Of a stretch of DNA of 15,532 nt, positions 1 through 7,653 are shown piece after piece; position 1 is the first letter of the stretch; every line of letters begins with the position of its first letter. This DNA is from Bacteroidales bacterium (GTDB taxonomy: Bacteria; Bacteroidota; Bacteroidia; Bacteroidales; WCHB1-69). The position numbers and the translations under genes are program-made. The notes under the pieces are model-generated. The model searched no databases. It was not told where the DNA came from and saw nothing but the letters and a program-made list of their open reading frames with translations. The stretch is taken from positions 1 through 15,532 of the forward strand of contig JAQUGA010000037.1 in the NCBI GenBank assembly GCA_028684405.1. Reading direction: 5' to 3'.

Positions 1-51
1 TAAAAAAACAAATCCTAAGAGTGTAAATTGCAAGATTGATTTCATATTCAT
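1..51 (-). CDS. N-terminus of a secreted or membrane protein, cut by the left edge
   Basis: Reading the minus strand from the ATG at 51 gives MNMKSILQFTLLGFVFL and runs off the window with no stop. The pattern of a lysine followed by an unbroken hydrophobic stretch is that of a signal peptide or first membrane helix. A second in-frame ATG lies at 45 and could be the true start. The gene lies 61 nt downstream of the TfoX-like gene on the same strand, so it may belong to that transcription unit; I see no TAnnTTTG-type promoter in the gap. Only 17 codons are visible, so no family can be assigned and the gene could still be a chance open frame. Confidence 0.5.
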   Translation of the reverse strand, partial: MNMKSILQFTLLGFVFL

Positions 52-112
52 GACTCTATTCATATTTTTAATTATTTTTAATTCTGAAAATCTGTTCTTT
101 GTTATAAATAAA

Positions 113-436
113 TTATTTTTCTCTTTTTGGTTTCGGTTCAGGAAGTTCATTTACCGAAATACGCACCAATTCACTTAACCATTCTCTATCATCAATCTTC
201 TCTTCTATTAAAAAACTGGGTTTTGCTCCAGCATAAGGCGGTGCCTCAACTACATTGCCAATAAAATCCCGACCACCCTTGGTAGGTTTAATAAACAATT
301 TATTGTCGCAAATAAGCCCAAAGAGCTTTCCATTTGCGTAGATTGCGTACTCACCAAACATTTTTTTGGCCGTAATTTCTCCAGCATTTTCAATCTGGTC
401 GAGAATAAATTTTATAAAACTTGTATCGGAGGCCAT
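113..436 (-). CDS. TfoX N-terminal domain protein
   Basis: This 107-residue protein has the hallmark of the TfoX N-terminal domain family. Around residues 24-52 it reads KKMFGEYAIYANGKLFGLIC followed by DNKLFIKPT, which matches the family pattern of a conserved KMFGEY turn and beta-strands ending in a K/R-rich PT. The domain fills most of the protein, and a Pro/Lys tail (LPEPKPKREK) ends it, as in many stand-alone members. In gammaproteobacteria full-length TfoX/Sxy regulates competence, but the N-terminal domain alone has no established role in Bacteroidota, so competence should not be inferred. It starts 5 nt downstream of the epimerase stop and is probably cotranscribed with it. Family assignment is firm; function is unknown. 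Confidence 0.85.
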   Translation of the reverse strand: MASDTSFIKFILDQIENAGEITAKKMFGEYAIYANGKLFGLICDNKLFIKPTKGGRDFIGNVVEAPPYAGAKPSFLIEEKIDDREWLSELVRISVNELPEPKPKREK

Positions 437-441
437 ACTGT

Positions 442-1479
442 TTATTTTTGTTTATAAGTATCGGGCTTAAAGTATTGCAGCATTTTTTTTTCATCTTTAT
501 TTTTGTATGCCTTTAAGGGTTCAGATAAGCTTTTCAAGTAAAGTTTAAATGGTTTTTTGACAATTGAAGCAGCTGTTTTTAACAAAAATGATATTTTCTT
601 CTGTTCCCTTTCAAAATACGTTTGCAAGGTGTCTTTTCTAAAATTCAAAATTTCTTCAAGTTCATCACCATCTTTATAGTAACCACAGCTAAAATTGTAC
701 TCAGCAAAGGTTTTAGGCGGAAAATTGAGTTTCCCTAAACCAAAGACAGAAAACATTTGAGATAAAAACTCACCATATGTGATTCTGCATTTTTCTCCAC
801 CTCCCAAATTAAATATTTTTTTTGAAAGTTGTTCGCGTTTGTCTATTGCATTTATAAATGCTCTTGCAGCATCCTTTACTGTGGCTATTTCCATCGGAGT
901 TTCGAGAGGTTGACGAAACATTATTTTAGAAACGGTATGTCCGCCCATTATTACGGTCAATCTCAAAATACTCCAATCGAGTTTGCTATTTTGCACTACA
1001 TTTTCGACAAGAATCTTTGATTTAGCATATTCATCTCCCATACTGGGATTCAGTTTGTCGTTGACTGAGATGTATGGATTTTCCAACCTGTCGCCATAAA
1101 CAGATATGGATGAGCTATATAGAAAAAAAGCCTGAGGAGAATATTGTTCCAAATGCCGTATTAAGTTTTCGGTTCCAAATACATTCACTTTGTGAGCTAA
1201 TTTGGGTTTTTCATCAGCCAAAGGAGGCAATATCCCTAAAAGGTGCATCACTACATCTTTGTCTGTACAAACTTTCATCAAATCGTTGGGATTATTTATG
1301 TCGCCATAAACAATCTTTATTTCCTTCTTATAAGGCTTAAAGGCCCTTACTGCTCGTCTTGACTTTCGACCAAACACGGTAATTTCATACTTGTCCTTGG
1401 CTTCGCACAACTGTTTTAATATTTCGTGTCCAATTGTGCCCGAAGCACCTGTCAGCAACACTCTCTGTATATTTTTCAA
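442..1479 (-). CDS. NAD-dependent epimerase/dehydratase (extended SDR)
   Basis: This 345-residue protein is an extended short-chain dehydrogenase. The Rossmann nucleotide-binding motif TGASGTIG lies at residues 10-17. An acidic GDINN (59-63) follows beta-3, VVMHLLG lies at 76-82, the catalytic-serine region is YSSSISVYG (121-129), and the catalytic pair is Y151-x3-K155 in YAKSK. A D-A-A-R motif at 203-206 suits the substrate half. Members act on nucleotide sugars or related carbonyl substrates; the substrate cannot be read here. The C-terminal roughly 65 residues after position 280 are Lys-rich and longer than the core fold needs. There is no sugar-biosynthesis cluster nearby to narrow the function. 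The gene leads the unit with the TfoX-like gene 5 nt downstream. Confidence 0.88.
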   Translation of the reverse strand: MKNIQRVLLTGASGTIGHEILKQLCEAKDKYEITVFGRKSRRAVRAFKPYKKEIKIVYGDINNPNDLMKVCTDKDVVMHLLGILPPLADEKPKLAHKVNVFGTENLIRHLEQYSPQAFFLYSSSISVYGDRLENPYISVNDKLNPSMGDEYAKSKILVENVVQNSKLDWSILRLTVIMGGHTVSKIMFRQPLETPMEIATVKDAARAFINAIDKREQLSKKIFNLGGGEKCRITYGEFLSQMFSVFGLGKLNFPPKTFAEYNFSCGYYKDGDELEEILNFRKDTLQTYFEREQKKISFLLKTAASIVKKPFKLYLKSLSEPLKAYKNKDEKKMLQYFKPDTYKQK

Positions 1480-1520
1480 GTTCTAGTTTTAGATAAAACA
1501 ATTCTGTTTATTTTATTTGT

Positions 1521-1528
1521 CAAAACTA
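1521..1528 (-). promoter_or_regulatory. Candidate -7 promoter element for the epimerase unit
   Basis: The minus strand reads TAGTTTTG here, a full match to the Bacteroidota -7 consensus TAnnTTTG, about 40 nt upstream of the epimerase start. I see no clear TTTG at the -33 position, so this is half a promoter by sequence. Confidence 0.4.
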
Positions 1529-1614
1529 TAAAATAAAACCGAATAGCTATTCATATAGGATAAAAGATATATGCTGATCTTTAAAATTGTAAATAAAATC
1601 AAAACAAATGAAGG

Positions 1615-1650
1615 ATGCATAAAAAGTTGCTTTCACACCTTTTTATGTAT
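1615..1650 (-). terminator. Hairpin downstream of the 1683-2399 gene
   Basis: ATGCATAAAAAG (1615-1626) pairs with CTTTTTATGTAT (1639-1650) as a 12-bp stem with one G-T pair and a 12-nt loop. It lies 33 nt past the stop of the minus-strand lipoprotein gene. It lacks an immediate T-run on the minus strand, so it may be a weak terminator or an RNA 3' end structure. Confidence 0.4.
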
Positions 1651-1682
1651 CTTTCTAATAAAATAAATGTTTCTTTCGAGCC

Positions 1683-2399
1683 TTAAAAATTCACGTTAAT
1701 ACCTGCTGTCAAAAACATTACATCTTGCTTAAAACTTTTATTTGTCAAGTTGAAACTGTATCCATATTGCAATTGCAATTTAAAACTCTCAGTACCGCCT
1801 CTTAAGGTTAAAGCTGGCTCCACTAGGAAGTGGGATGAATTGTTCTTTAAATATTGAGTTTGTGATATATCTCTATAAATCAAATCCCCTTTTATATTGT
1901 TATAGGAAAGATTAACAATTCTGGAGGATACTGCGGCAGAAAAATACTTTGATTTAAACCCAAAATTAGGCTGAATTCCAACTCTTAATAGCTTGGCCGA
2001 AATATTGCCTTTCGTAGAAGGATAGTTCTCCTGAGTCGAAGGCATATGGTTTTCAAAGCCACCATAACCAACAATTCCATAGGTTTCGAAAATCCAGTTT
2101 TCGTGAATGGGTGTAAAATATCCTACTCCCAACTCTCCAAATTTTCCTGATCCACCATTCCCATTATTGATGTCGGAAGGTGAAAAAATTCCCCCATCTG
2201 CTTTTATAGCAATATGATTCGTAATTGCATAAGCACCTTGAAATTCTAATTGATTGCCATTACCGGTTAGGGTTAAACTTGCTTCGCCCTTTTCGGATAG
2301 CAAGGGGACATTGTGCGAATTTGGAGTGTAAAACTTTGGACTACAAGATGCTATGCCAAGTGTCGCGAAGATGATAATCAGTAATCTATAGTTTTTCAT
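1683..2399 (-). CDS. Secreted beta-barrel-like lipoprotein, function unknown
   Basis: This 238-residue protein begins with a signal peptide ending in a good lipobox, GIAS-C19, so it is probably a lipoprotein. The mature part is rich in Gly and in alternating polar and aromatic residues, with strand-like segments such as ISAKLLRVGIQPNFGFKSKYFSAAVSSRIV. It ends in TAGINVNF, with a terminal aromatic as in outer-membrane barrels. No enzyme motif is visible. The family resembles the many uncharacterised outer-membrane-associated Bacteroidota proteins. The gene diverges from the PorT-like barrel gene across 363 nt, so the two might share regulation, but no common operator is evident. Secretion is well supported; the barrel fold is inferred. 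Confidence 0.75.
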   Translation of the reverse strand: MKNYRLLIIIFATLGIASCSPKFYTPNSHNVPLLSEKGEASLTLTGNGNQLEFQGAYAITNHIAIKADGGIFSPSDINNGNGGSGKFGELGVGYFTPIHENWIFETYGIVGYGGFENHMPSTQENYPSTKGNISAKLLRVGIQPNFGFKSKYFSAAVSSRIVNLSYNNIKGDLIYRDISQTQYLKNNSSHFLVEPALTLRGGTESFKLQLQYGYSFNLTNKSFKQDVMFLTAGINVNF

Positions 2400-2762
2400 A
2401 ATTAATTGTTTTTTAGTTTATAGCAGGTAAACATTGAATAATGGATTTTTGTTTAAAACTTTAAGTCTTGCTTTTCTTTTTTGTAAAAAATTATCATTTA
2501 CCAAGCCTTCACGTACTGCTAAAGTCTTTTAGAAAAAATTATTTTCTATTAAGCAACAACTGAAAAAAAAATTGAATTTTATCCTTAATTAAAATCGCAA
2601 GAAAACAGTGTGAACAAATCTAAATACATTACGTTTGTATACTACATATCTAGTTTTTTGGGAATCTAAAAAAAAAACATGGGTGAATAGAAGCCACTTA
2701 AAAAAAACAAGGCGAAATCTAAACAGCCTAATGAGTAGGAAAAACAATAAAAGAATACATAT
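2400..2762. other. 363-nt divergent intergenic region between two envelope-protein genes
   Basis: The region is very AT-rich and holds no convincing small gene. It contains the -7 element for the plus-strand barrel gene (2630-2637) and a palindrome, TAGAAAAAATTATTTTCTA, at 2530-2548 (7 paired bases per arm). Positions 2638-2762 would form a leader of roughly 110-120 nt ahead of the barrel gene. I find no clear TAnnTTTG facing the minus-strand gene. Confidence 0.7.
2630..2637 (+). promoter_or_regulatory. Candidate -7 element for the PorT-like barrel gene
   Basis: TACGTTTG matches TAnnTTTG fully. No good TTTG is present about 20 nt upstream (the region reads cagtgtg). Use of this element would give a leader of more than 100 nt before the ATG at 2763. 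Confidence 0.45.
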
Positions 2763-3458
2763 ATGAAAAATTTAATCAAACTATCCATTGTCGCTTTTGG
2801 ATTAACAATAGGTGCAATAGTTCATGCACAATCATTTGGAATCAAAGCTGGCTTAAATATAGCCAACCAACTTATGATAGATGACGACAGAGTTATAAGC
2901 AACAATTTTAAAATGAATCCTGGTTTTAATGTGGGAGCTACGGTAGAGTTTCCATTAAGCAGCATTTTCTCACTTGAAACGGGCTTGCTTCTCTCAACAA
3001 AAGGTTATAAAACCTACAAAGAAACAGTAGTGTTGGGACAAACGTTTACGTACGATTCTAAAATCAACCTTCTATACTTAGATATTCCTTTAACTGCCAA
3101 GGCTTCGGCGGATGTGGGCAGTGTCAAAATATTTGGTATTTTCGGACCATATATTGGAGTCGGACTAAACGGTAAAACAAAAACGAAAGTAACAGGATTG
3201 GGCAATGTTAATGAAGAAGAAAAGATTATCAGATGGGGTTCTGATGATGATAGACACGATTATAGAAGTCTTGACTTTGGCTTAACAATGACAGCAGGAG
3301 TAGAGATAAAATCTGTTCAAATTATGCTTTCCTATGGCCATGGCTTGGCAAATATTGCTCCTAAAGATTATGACGATGATGATTTAGACGACTTTGATGA
3401 CATTATCAGAAATCGAGTTATAGGAATCTCAATTGGTTATAAATTTGGAGGAAAATAA
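2763..3458 (+). CDS. PorT-like outer-membrane beta-barrel protein
   Basis: This 231-residue protein has a clear Sec signal peptide, with cleavage likely after VHA (residues 20-22) before QSFG. The mature N-terminus FGIKAGLNIAN, the segment VEFPLSSIFSLETGLLLSTKG (61-81) and the pattern LLYLDIPLTAKA (103-114) are typical of the OMP_b-brl_2/PorT family of small outer-membrane barrels. The C-terminal strand GISIGYKFGGK is also typical. Two acidic loops interrupt the barrel: SDDDRHD (160-166) and a run DYDDDDLDDFDD (202-213) before the last strand, suggesting a surface loop that could bind divalent cations. The gene is monocistronic by layout: a long leader precedes it and a strong terminator follows. 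The true PorT gliding/secretion subunit is not implied. Confidence 0.85.
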   Translation: MKNLIKLSIVAFGLTIGAIVHAQSFGIKAGLNIANQLMIDDDRVISNNFKMNPGFNVGATVEFPLSSIFSLETGLLLSTKGYKTYKETVVLGQTFTYDSKINLLYLDIPLTAKASADVGSVKIFGIFGPYIGVGLNGKTKTKVTGLGNVNEEEKIIRWGSDDDRHDYRSLDFGLTMTAGVEIKSVQIMLSYGHGLANIAPKDYDDDDLDDFDDIIRNRVIGISIGYKFGGK

Positions 3459-3481
3459 AAAAAGAAATGTCAAATTACACT

Positions 3482-3520
3482 AAAACCTTTAAGAGCATAT
3501 ATTCTCTTAAAGGTTTTTTT
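3482..3520 (+). terminator. Strong intrinsic terminator after the barrel gene
   Basis: AAAACCTTTAAGAG (3482-3495) and CTCTTAAAGGTTTT (3504-3517) form a perfect 14-bp stem with an 8-nt loop, closing into a seven-T run at 3514-3520. It begins 23 nt after the stop codon at 3458. Confidence 0.9.
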
Positions 3521-3540
3521 AATACCCATTCGACTGAATT

Positions 3541-3584
3541 GATGGTGTTTTATGATAATACAGATTGATATATAAAACACTATC
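3541..3584. repeat. 13-bp inverted repeat upstream of the EamA promoter
   Basis: GATGGTGTTTTAT (3541-3553) and ATAAAACACTATC (3572-3584) are inverted repeats differing at a single position, separated by 18 nt. The right arm ends 12 nt before the -7 element at 3597, so it covers the -33 region of that promoter. This position fits an operator for a dimeric regulator. It could instead form an RNA hairpin, but it has no T-run and a strong terminator already lies just upstream. Confidence 0.5.
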
Positions 3585-3596
3585 TAAAAAAATGTT

Positions 3597-3604
3597 TACT
3601 TTTG
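3597..3604 (+). promoter_or_regulatory. Candidate -7 element for the EamA transporter gene
   Basis: TACTTTTG matches TAnnTTTG fully. The matching -33 position reads TATA-like sequence inside the inverted repeat rather than TTTG, which suggests a promoter that is weak alone or regulated. It lies about 80 nt before the ATG at 3687. Confidence 0.45.
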
Positions 3605-3686
3605 CTAAGTCACATTTGGGGCAGCTTTAAAGATAGCAGATGTAATAATCATCTCAGGAAATAAATATTGTATAAATAAATAGAAA

Positions 3687-4616
3687 ATGTCAACCCTCAA
3701 AAATCAACGCAAAGCATACATTGGCCTTATTCTGATAACCATTATCATCGGCTTATCATTTATTTTTGTAATTATTGGACTCCGACATGCGAGCCCCATG
3801 GATTTGCTGGCACATCGCTTTACGGCAGCCGCAATTTCAATATTAATTTTATGGGTTTTCGGTTTGATTAAAATACCTCGTTTTAATTTCAAAAAAGCCA
3901 AATCTTTGCTTTTGCTTTCCTTGTTTTATCCTTTGCTTTTTTTCGCTTTGCAAACGTTTGGATTAGAGCACAGTACGGCATCCGAAGCAGGGATTATTTT
4001 TTCCACAACGCCCATTATTACTCTTGTCGCAGCCAGTCTTTTTTTGAAAGAAAGAACTACGATTTTGCAAAAAATCGGAATCCTATTTTCGATTGTTGGA
4101 ATTTTATACATTATTTATTTTTCGGGCGGTGCCGGAGGAAGCACCACTCTAAAAGGCATTTTGCTATTGCTTTTATCCGTATTTGCATTGGTGACATATT
4201 ATGTTTTGGGAAAAGTTATCAGTGCAGCTTTTTCAGCCATGGAGATTACCGTATGGATGACCATGTTCGCATTTTTTATTTTTAATGGTTTTAGCATTGG
4301 CAATCATTTTCATAATCAGACTCTAAACCAATTTTTTGACCCTTTGGTGAAATCAGAATTTCTTTGGGCTGTTCTCTATTTGGGAGTCTTGTCATCTATG
4401 TTAACAGCTTTTCTTACCAATTATGCACTTTCTCAAGTTCCAGCCTCGCAAATTGGCGTATTCAACAACCTGAGTCCGCTGGTTTCTATTGCTGGAGGAA
4501 TTTTTATTTTAGGAGAAACACTTTTTATATATCAAATTATTGGCGGAGTATTGGTCTTGGCAGGTGTAATCATGACCGTGTTTTTTAAACATGAAAAATC
4601 ACTAAAAAAAGTGTAA
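3687..4616 (+). CDS. EamA/DMT-family transporter
   Basis: This 309-residue integral membrane protein is dominated by about ten hydrophobic helices, arranged as two EamA repeats (about 10-150 and 160-305). The first helix is near 10-31. A typical drug/metabolite-transporter pattern follows: RHASPMDLLAHRF after helix 1, LEHSTASEAGIIFSTTPIITLVAA at the end of repeat one, and SQVPASQIGVFNNLSPLVSIAGG in the second repeat. The length of about 300 residues is usual. Family members export amino acids, nucleobases or other small metabolites across the inner membrane; the substrate is not readable. The exported metallopeptidase gene follows after 44 nt on the same strand with no clear terminator between, so cotranscription is plausible. 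Confidence 0.92.
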   Translation: MSTLKNQRKAYIGLILITIIIGLSFIFVIIGLRHASPMDLLAHRFTAAAISILILWVFGLIKIPRFNFKKAKSLLLLSLFYPLLFFALQTFGLEHSTASEAGIIFSTTPIITLVAASLFLKERTTILQKIGILFSIVGILYIIYFSGGAGGSTTLKGILLLLLSVFALVTYYVLGKVISAAFSAMEITVWMTMFAFFIFNGFSIGNHFHNQTLNQFFDPLVKSEFLWAVLYLGVLSSMLTAFLTNYALSQVPASQIGVFNNLSPLVSIAGGIFILGETLFIYQIIGGVLVLAGVIMTVFFKHEKSLKKV

Positions 4617-4660
4617 TTTTAGCCTTCAAAAAAATAAAGAAGAAACAAAAAATATCGAAC

Positions 4661-6220
4661 ATGAATTTTAAACAAATAATTACCGTCGTTATAATCCTAA
4701 CAACTTGGTTTACTTGTAATTCACAAAAAGAAATTCACAATCCACGCATTGCAATTGCTGGCCTGGCAATCGAATCAAGCACTTTTTCTCCGGCACAAAC
4801 TCACATAGAAGGTTTTCGTGCGCGTCGTGGCGAAGAGATATTTTCCTACTATCCATTTTTGCGAGCTGATTCTGCCACTCGACACAGAGCACAATATTTT
4901 CCTGCACTTCGCGGACACGCTATTCCTGGCGGCATTGTAACTCGTGAAGCCTACGAAACCTTGTTGACAGAAATGCTGGAATTGCTCAAAGAAAACCTGC
5001 CTTACGATGGTGTTTTTTTCGATATACATGGTGCCATGAGTGTGGTGGGATTGGATGATCCCGAAGGAGATATGATTCAACGTGTTCGGGAAGTAGTGGG
5101 ATATGAAACCATTATTTCAACGTCTATGGATTTGCACGGAAATGTTTCTTGGAAATTGGCACATCAATCCGATTTGATTACTTGCTACCGACTTGCACCG
5201 CACGAAGACGCATTGGAGTCCAAAAAAAGAGCTTTGGTAAATCTGATTGATCGTTTGGAGTCAGGAAAAGGAAAACCAGCTTATAAGGCTTGGATTCCCG
5301 TTCCCATTCTTTTGCCAGGCGAAAAAACAAGCACCCGCATCGAACCCGCAAAAAGCTTGTACTCTAAAGTGGATCCGTTAACAAAACACGAAGGAGTGCT
5401 GGATGCCGCCATTTGGGTAGGCTATGCTTGGGCAGACGAACCGCGAAACAGAGCCGTGGTGATGGTAACCGGAGATGACATGAACGAGGTAAAACGTTCG
5501 GCCGAAACTTTGGCTGAATCGTTTTGGAATGTTCGCAAAGAATTTGAATTTGTTGCTCCAGTAGCCCCACTGGATAAATGTTTGGAAATGGCGATTCAGA
5601 GCCGTAAAAAACCATTTATCATCAGTGATATGGGCGATAATCCAACCGCTGGTGGTGCTGGAGATGTAACTTGGACGCTAAAACAGATACTTGATAATAA
5701 AGCTTTTAAAAAACAAAAAGGACCTACTTTAATTTACGCTTCCATTCCTGGTCCAAAATTAATAGAAAAAGCCATTGAAATTGGCATTGGTGGTCAAATA
5801 GAAGCTTTTGCCGGAGCAGATGTTGACCATAGATACGAAGGTCCTGTAAAGCTAAAAGGCAAAATAGAAACCATTCGCCATGGCGACAAAGATGCAGAAA
5901 CAGAAGTGGTGGTCAGCGTGGGCAGCGTAAAGGTAATCGTTACAAAAAAACGCAAACCCTATCATTACGAAACCGATTTTACAAACTTAGGATTAAATCC
6001 ACGAGAAGCGGATATTTTAGTGGTGAAAATTGGCTATTTAGTACCAGACTTATACAACATGCGTGGCGATTGGATTATGGCACTTACGCCCGGCGGCGTG
6101 GATCAGGATTTGCATCGACTTCCCTACAAAAGAATTATACGCCCTATGTATCCTTTGGATGAAGACATGGCTAAACCAGATTTGTCAGTTCGTTTTGTGC
6201 CTCTTTCCCACGAAAAATAA
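4661..6220 (+). CDS. M81 family metallopeptidase (MlrC/microcystinase C type), exported
   Basis: This 519-residue protein matches the MlrC family end to end. The N-terminal domain opens with RIAIAGLAIESSTFSP (29-44), carries DIHGAM (121-126), then MDLHGN (156-161) and LAPHEDA (178-184). The D121/H123, D157/H159 and H181 residues are the likely zinc-site positions. The C-terminal MlrC domain shows the conserved DMGDNPTAGGAGD (323-335) and later VLVKIGYLVPD-like and ALTPGGVDQD segments. Known MlrC hydrolyses linearised microcystin and similar small peptides, but most family members have other, unknown substrates. The start has a hydrophobic signal ending at C19 (WFTCNSQK); the lipobox is non-canonical, so it is either a lipoprotein or a cleaved or anchored export. 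The EamA gene upstream could handle a product. Confidence 0.9.
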   Translation: MNFKQIITVVIILTTWFTCNSQKEIHNPRIAIAGLAIESSTFSPAQTHIEGFRARRGEEIFSYYPFLRADSATRHRAQYFPALRGHAIPGGIVTREAYETLLTEMLELLKENLPYDGVFFDIHGAMSVVGLDDPEGDMIQRVREVVGYETIISTSMDLHGNVSWKLAHQSDLITCYRLAPHEDALESKKRALVNLIDRLESGKGKPAYKAWIPVPILLPGEKTSTRIEPAKSLYSKVDPLTKHEGVLDAAIWVGYAWADEPRNRAVVMVTGDDMNEVKRSAETLAESFWNVRKEFEFVAPVAPLDKCLEMAIQSRKKPFIISDMGDNPTAGGAGDVTWTLKQILDNKAFKKQKGPTLIYASIPGPKLIEKAIEIGIGGQIEAFAGADVDHRYEGPVKLKGKIETIRHGDKDAETEVVVSVGSVKVIVTKKRKPYHYETDFTNLGLNPREADILVVKIGYLVPDLYNMRGDWIMALTPGGVDQDLHRLPYKRIIRPMYPLDEDMAKPDLSVRFVPLSHEK

Positions 6221-6286
6221 ATTTGAATTTGTATTGACAATTCCCTTATAATGTAGAGTTTAGCATTAACGTAATAAATAGATAAA

Positions 6287-7045
6287 ATGAAAAAAAAAGG
6301 AGATATGAAAGACGACAAACTGGCTGTATTAATTGATGCGGACAACGTTCCTTATGCACACGTAAAAGAGATGTTAGAAGAAATTTCTAAAAACGGAACG
6401 CCAACCATCAAAAGAATATATGCAGACTGGACAAAACCTACTGTTTCGGGTTGGAAAAGCGTGCTTTTAGAAAATGCGATTACCCCAATTCAGCAATACA
6501 GCTATACAACTGGTAAAAACTCAAGCGATAGTGCTTTAATCATTGATGCCATGGATATTTTGTATTCCGAAAAAGTAGATGGTTTTTGCATTGTTTCCAG
6601 CGACAGTGATTTTACACGATTGGCAACACGGCTCAGAGAAGCAGGAATGCTAGTGATTGGATTTGGCGAAAAGAAAACACCAAAACCTTTTATCTCGGCT
6701 TGCGATAAATTTATTTATTTAGAAATTCTAAAAACATCCTCACAAGAGACTAGCGTAACAAAGCAAACATCAAAGCCCAAGGAAAAACAAGAACCTCTTA
6801 GCAAAGTTGATGCAAAAACAATTAAACTTATTACCGAAAGTGTAAATGATTTGGCAGACGAAAGTGGATGGGCATTCTTGGGGGATTTGGGAAATTTTAT
6901 TCTAAAGAAAAAACCCGAATTCGACCCGAGAAATTATGGTTTCCCGAAACTCTTGCCATTAATAAAAAACATTGATAAGTTCAAGATTGACGAAAGAGAA
7001 ACGGGGGTAAATAATATTAGACATATTTATTTAAAACAAAAATAA
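6287..7045 (+). CDS. NYN-domain nuclease with C-terminal LOTUS/OST-HTH domain
   Basis: This 252-residue cytoplasmic protein has a PIN-like NYN domain at about 11-146. It opens with LAVLIDADNVPY (12-23), continues with RIYADWTK, and carries DSALIIDAMD (81-90) and VSSDSDF (103-109). The acidic residues D17, D81, D87, D106 and D108 are the likely metal-binding nuclease set. A Lys/Ser/Thr linker (147-174) leads to a LOTUS/OST-HTH-like module (about 175-250; GWAFLGDLGNF, then NYGFPKLLPLI). Bacterial proteins with this layout are predicted RNases guided by the RNA-binding LOTUS fold. A second in-frame ATG at 6305 gives MKDDKLAVL and is equally plausible; AGGAG lies only 2 nt before it, too close for normal Shine-Dalgarno use. 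The cytochrome gene follows 5 nt after the stop. Confidence 0.88.
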   Translation: MKKKGDMKDDKLAVLIDADNVPYAHVKEMLEEISKNGTPTIKRIYADWTKPTVSGWKSVLLENAITPIQQYSYTTGKNSSDSALIIDAMDILYSEKVDGFCIVSSDSDFTRLATRLREAGMLVIGFGEKKTPKPFISACDKFIYLEILKTSSQETSVTKQTSKPKEKQEPLSKVDAKTIKLITESVNDLADESGWAFLGDLGNFILKKKPEFDPRNYGFPKLLPLIKNIDKFKIDERETGVNNIRHIYLKQK

Positions 7046-7050
7046 AAAAT

Positions 7051-7635
7051 ATGGAAAACTCTAAATATTCTATAGTTTACCGAATCATTCATTTTGCAAT
7101 GGTAATTTTATTTCTGCTTTTGTTGGGCACTATTTTTCTTAAATTCACCTTTTTAAATAAGTCAAATGTAGCCGCCATTATCCAAGGTTTTTTGACTAGT
7201 AACGACCTGAAATTATCTCAAGAACAGCTTAATGATTTAGCCAAATTGATAAGACAACCCATGATGGATTGGCATAATTACATTGGTTATGGCTTGGTTG
7301 GATTGTTTGCCATTCGATTTGCACTGCCTTTTTTTGGAAAAATGAAATACCAAAATCCTTTTGATAAAAGCTTGACCAAAAGAGTGAGATTTCAGAAGAT
7401 ATTGTACATCGTTTTCTATGTATGCACAATCGTTTCTCTTATCAGTGGCGTTTTAATAGAATTCGGATCCATTGAATACAAAGAGCTGATGAAAGACATT
7501 CACGCATTAAGTATTTATTACCTTATTCCGTTTGTTGTCATCCATATTGCTGGAGTCCTCATGGGCGAATTTACAGATCAAAAAGGAATTATTTCAAGAA
7601 TTGTAAATGGGACAGAGGAGGAAAAAAACCTATAA
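7051..7635 (+). CDS. Cytochrome b561-like membrane protein (four-helix, di-haem type)
   Basis: This 194-residue protein has four hydrophobic segments (about 9-31, 76-95, 117-138 and 153-171). Histidines are placed as in di-haem b-type cytochromes: H14 in helix 1 (YRIIHFAM), H75 at the start of helix 2 (DWHNYIGYG), and H151 and H165 in helix 4, 14 residues apart (DIHALSIYY, VIHIAGVL). The loop between helices 1 and 2 is long (about 35-73) and helical, which is unusual for a minimal b561 and may be a partner-binding element. Such proteins move electrons from the quinone pool or to periplasmic oxidoreductases. No partner gene adjoins; the upstream neighbour is the NYN nuclease, 5 nt away, so the two are probably cotranscribed. 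Confidence 0.82.
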   Translation: MENSKYSIVYRIIHFAMVILFLLLLGTIFLKFTFLNKSNVAAIIQGFLTSNDLKLSQEQLNDLAKLIRQPMMDWHNYIGYGLVGLFAIRFALPFFGKMKYQNPFDKSLTKRVRFQKILYIVFYVCTIVSLISGVLIEFGSIEYKELMKDIHALSIYYLIPFVVIHIAGVLMGEFTDQKGIISRIVNGTEEEKNL

Positions 7636-7653
7636 TTTCTGATTAAATCAATT

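Noticed and set aside
113..436. Competence regulator TfoX/Sxy
   Set aside because: Only the N-terminal domain is present and no competence genes are nearby.
6234..6252. TTGACA and TATAAT near each other before the NYN gene
   Set aside because: They are separated by only 7 nt, not about 17, so the pair is not a sigma-70 promoter.
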